Shown piece by piece: positions 5,484 through 6,251 of a DNA stretch of 6,251 nucleotides. A model generated the notes under the pieces. That model worked only from the letters and a program-made list of their open reading frames with translations. It was not told where the DNA came from and ran no database searches. Source of the stretch: an uncultured Clostridia bacterium (GTDB lineage: Bacteria; Bacillota; Clostridia; Oscillospirales; Ruminococcaceae); NCBI GenBank assembly GCA_947176675.1, contig CAMWRN010000149.1:1-6251 (forward strand), in the 5' to 3' direction. Positions within the stretch are counted from its first letter, which is position 1, and each line of letters begins with the position of its first letter. Position numbers and translations under genes: made by a program.

Positions 5484-5750
5484 TTGAAGGTAAAAGCAGG
5501 TCAGGATATCGAGGAACGCGCCGTAATTCTCGGTCGCTATATTCTCGAACACAAAGCTACTGTTCGTGCCGCTGCTAAACAGTTCGGAATTTCTAAATCT
5601 ACTGTACATAAAGACATAACCGAAAAGCTTCCTGTCATATGTCCGCAGATGTACCCTGCCGTTAAAGAAATTTTGGAAATAAACAAGCAGGAACGTCATA
5701 TTCGCGGAGGAATGGCAACAAAGCACAAGTATGAGGAACAAAAACAATAA
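5484..5750 (+). CDS. spoIIID: Stage III sporulation transcriptional regulator SpoIIID
   Basis: SpoIIID is a small DNA-binding protein of the mother cell that activates or represses sigma-E-dependent genes and prepares the switch to sigma-K. The 88-residue reading is close to the Bacillus protein (about 93) and aligns along its length: IEERAVILGRYILEHKATVR (9-28), the helix-turn-helix AAKQFGISKSTVHKDITEKLP (30-50), and the C-terminal basic KEILEINKQERHIRGGMATK (61-80). SpoIIID uses both the helix-turn-helix and the basic tail to bind DNA, and both are intact. I prefer the TTG at 5484 because GGAG (5472-5475) lies eight bases before it. The GTG at 5475 would add three residues but overlaps that GGAG and has no other site. 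A SpoIIID-like core (5411-5417) and a possible sigma-E promoter lie upstream. The gene sits between an AT-rich islet and mobile debris, yet looks functional. Confidence 0.93.
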   Translation: MKVKAGQDIEERAVILGRYILEHKATVRAAAKQFGISKSTVHKDITEKLPVICPQMYPAVKEILEINKQERHIRGGMATKHKYEEQKQ

Positions 5751-5758
5751 ATCAAACC

Positions 5759-5797
5759 GGCGCAGCTGTCTTTTGTGACAACCGCGCCAACATTTTG
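5759..5797 (+). terminator. Imperfect hairpin after spoIIID
   Basis: GGCGC (5759-5763) pairs with GCGCC (5784-5788). An inner GTC/GAC stem closes a six-base loop, with A-C and C-A mismatches between the two stems, and a short T-run (5793-5796) follows a few bases later. It starts nine bases past the spoIIID stop. Position and shape fit a terminator, but the T-run is weak. Confidence 0.45.
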
Positions 5798-5850
5798 CAA
5801 AAACATAGAAAACTGCACGGTTAATTGGGACGTGTGATAAAAAAATTCTC

Positions 5851-5879
5851 TTGAATTTGAAAGGATGTTGATATATAAT
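5851..5879 (+). promoter_or_regulatory. Promoter-like sequence in transposase remnant
   Basis: TTGAAT (5851-5856), 17 bases, then TATAAT (5874-5879). The match is good, but transcription would start after the expected transposase start, so it does not suit that gene. It may be chance, or drive a short transcript antisense to the methyltransferase fragment. Confidence 0.3.
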
Positions 5880-5973
5880 AAAAAAGTGTACAAGTGAGGA
5901 ATATAAGCAAACAATAGTCAATTTGTACCATTCGGGAAAAATATATTCTGAAATACACAAAGAATGCGGAATT
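5878..5973 (+). pseudogene. Remnant of an IS3-type transposase OrfA (5' end only)
   Basis: In the frame starting at 5878 the codons read IKKCTSEEYKQTIVNLYHSG, then KIYSEIHKECGI (about 32 residues). This resembles the N-terminus of IS3/IS911-type OrfA proteins, a helix-turn-helix that recognises the insertion sequence ends, where the same stretch normally continues with a Ser/Ala-Lys-Ser-Thr helix. After about 5973 the similarity stops and the DNA becomes the antisense of a methyltransferase gene. The codon where a start is expected (5878-5880) is ATA, one change from ATG, with AAAGGA upstream at 5860-5865 and a TGA at 5869-5871 in frame. The fragment is therefore without a start and cut off at its 3' side. 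No terminal inverted repeat or target duplication could be identified. Family assignment is from pattern recognition of a short stretch. Confidence 0.55.
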
Positions 5974-6251
5974 ATCCCACAGCGCTTTCTGCAGCTCCTC
6001 GCGGTGATATTTCAGACAGCGAAACTGATTTACAAGGTCGCCGTTAGCGTCGTTATAGACCTCGAATTTAGCGTGTCTGTCGGCGGAAAACAGCACCGAC
6101 GCTCCGCCGCCGAACACCTCAATGTAGCGTCCGAAGTCCTTCGGAAATTCCGCTGTGATTTTCTTGGCGAGAAGCGACTTGCCGCCAATCCATGGTATAA
6201 ATGATTTCATTTTATCAGCCTCCTGAAAAATATTTAAAATGCGGCAGGAAA

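Larger units (their letters stand above)
5821..6210 (-). pseudogene. Truncated DNA adenine methyltransferase (Dam/D12 class), N-terminal fragment
   Basis: Residues 1 to about 77 (6210 down to about 5980) match the N-terminus of D12-class N6-adenine DNA methyltransferases of phage type. FIPWIGGKSLLAKKI (4-18) and YIEVFGGGASVLFSA (29-43) form the S-adenosylmethionine-binding region, and EVYNDANGDLVNQFRCLKYH (50-69) follows. Intact relatives are about 260-300 residues and carry a catalytic DPPY motif in the second half. Here the frame continues only with 52 unrelated residues (78-129) that are the antisense of the transposase remnant, so the enzyme must be inactive. The start is well formed: ATG at 6210-6208 behind AGGAGG (about 6217-6222 read on the minus strand). 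An upstream minus-strand gene may end at a TAA at 6236-6234. The break near 5975-5980 suggests insertion or deletion through a mobile element. It is prophage or restriction-modification debris. Confidence 0.75.

Noticed and set aside
5376..5960. Long minus-strand open frame opposite spoIIID
   Set aside because: Its product is low-complexity and rich in Phe, Cys and Tyr, as expected from antisense of an AT-rich gene, and spoIIID is clearly the real gene.
5923..6204. Plus-strand open frame of 93 residues
   Set aside because: Its first part is the transposase remnant; the rest is antisense to the methyltransferase fragment, so it is a chance fusion of frames.
1..6251. CRISPR array, tRNA or rRNA
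   Set aside because: No regularly spaced direct repeats and no cloverleaf or rRNA-like sequence noticed on either strand.

Overview
The window looks like chromosomal DNA from a spore-forming, fermentative clostridial Firmicute, probably Ruminococcus-like (Oscillospiraceae). The evidence is a SpoIIID sporulation regulator, strong purine-rich ribosome binding sites, classic sigma-A promoters, a fermentative D-lactate dehydrogenase and moderate GC in the core genes. The genus is an inference from protein character only.

Left edge (1-252, minus): the first 84 codons of enolase (eno), running off the window. It is divergent from a plus-strand run of four genes: a membrane-anchored GH25 muramidase (497-1534), an aldose 1-epimerase-like protein (1561-2430), an MBL-fold hydrolase with a C-terminal helical/winged-helix segment (2450-3328), and a D-lactate dehydrogenase (3399-4385). 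The first three are spaced 26 and 19 bases apart behind one good promoter at 429-457 and probably form an operon. ldhA follows after 70 bases and may be read through from it. Its start region is wrapped in a perfect 11-bp inverted repeat, which suggests separate control. Two tandem hairpins close the run at 4440-4521.

Middle (about 4540-5371): a visibly AT-rich islet holding one orphan 195-residue protein of unknown function. Its N-terminal Tyr-His-Gly-Ser motif faintly recalls ADP-ribosyltransferase-fold proteins. It has its own strong promoter, an imperfect dyad just upstream, and a leader of about 147 nt that can fold into a nested hairpin with a possible loop-upstream pairing.

Right (5372-6251): a complete spoIIID gene, probably with a TTG start. 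Upstream lie a 7-bp match to the SpoIIID recognition core, a small dyad and a possible mother-cell promoter. Beyond it is mobile-element debris. A 5' fragment of an IS3-type transposase OrfA without a start codon (plus strand) abuts, tail to tail, the N-terminal third of a phage-type Dam/D12 DNA adenine methyltransferase (minus strand). The methyltransferase lacks its catalytic DPPY part.

The genes do not form one pathway. Enolase and LdhA belong to glycolysis and lactate fermentation, the epimerase-like protein to sugar handling, GH25 to cell-wall turnover, and SpoIIID to sporulation. The best candidates for something undescribed are the ldhA leader dyad and the orphan gene with its structured leader; both are hypotheses from reading alone.
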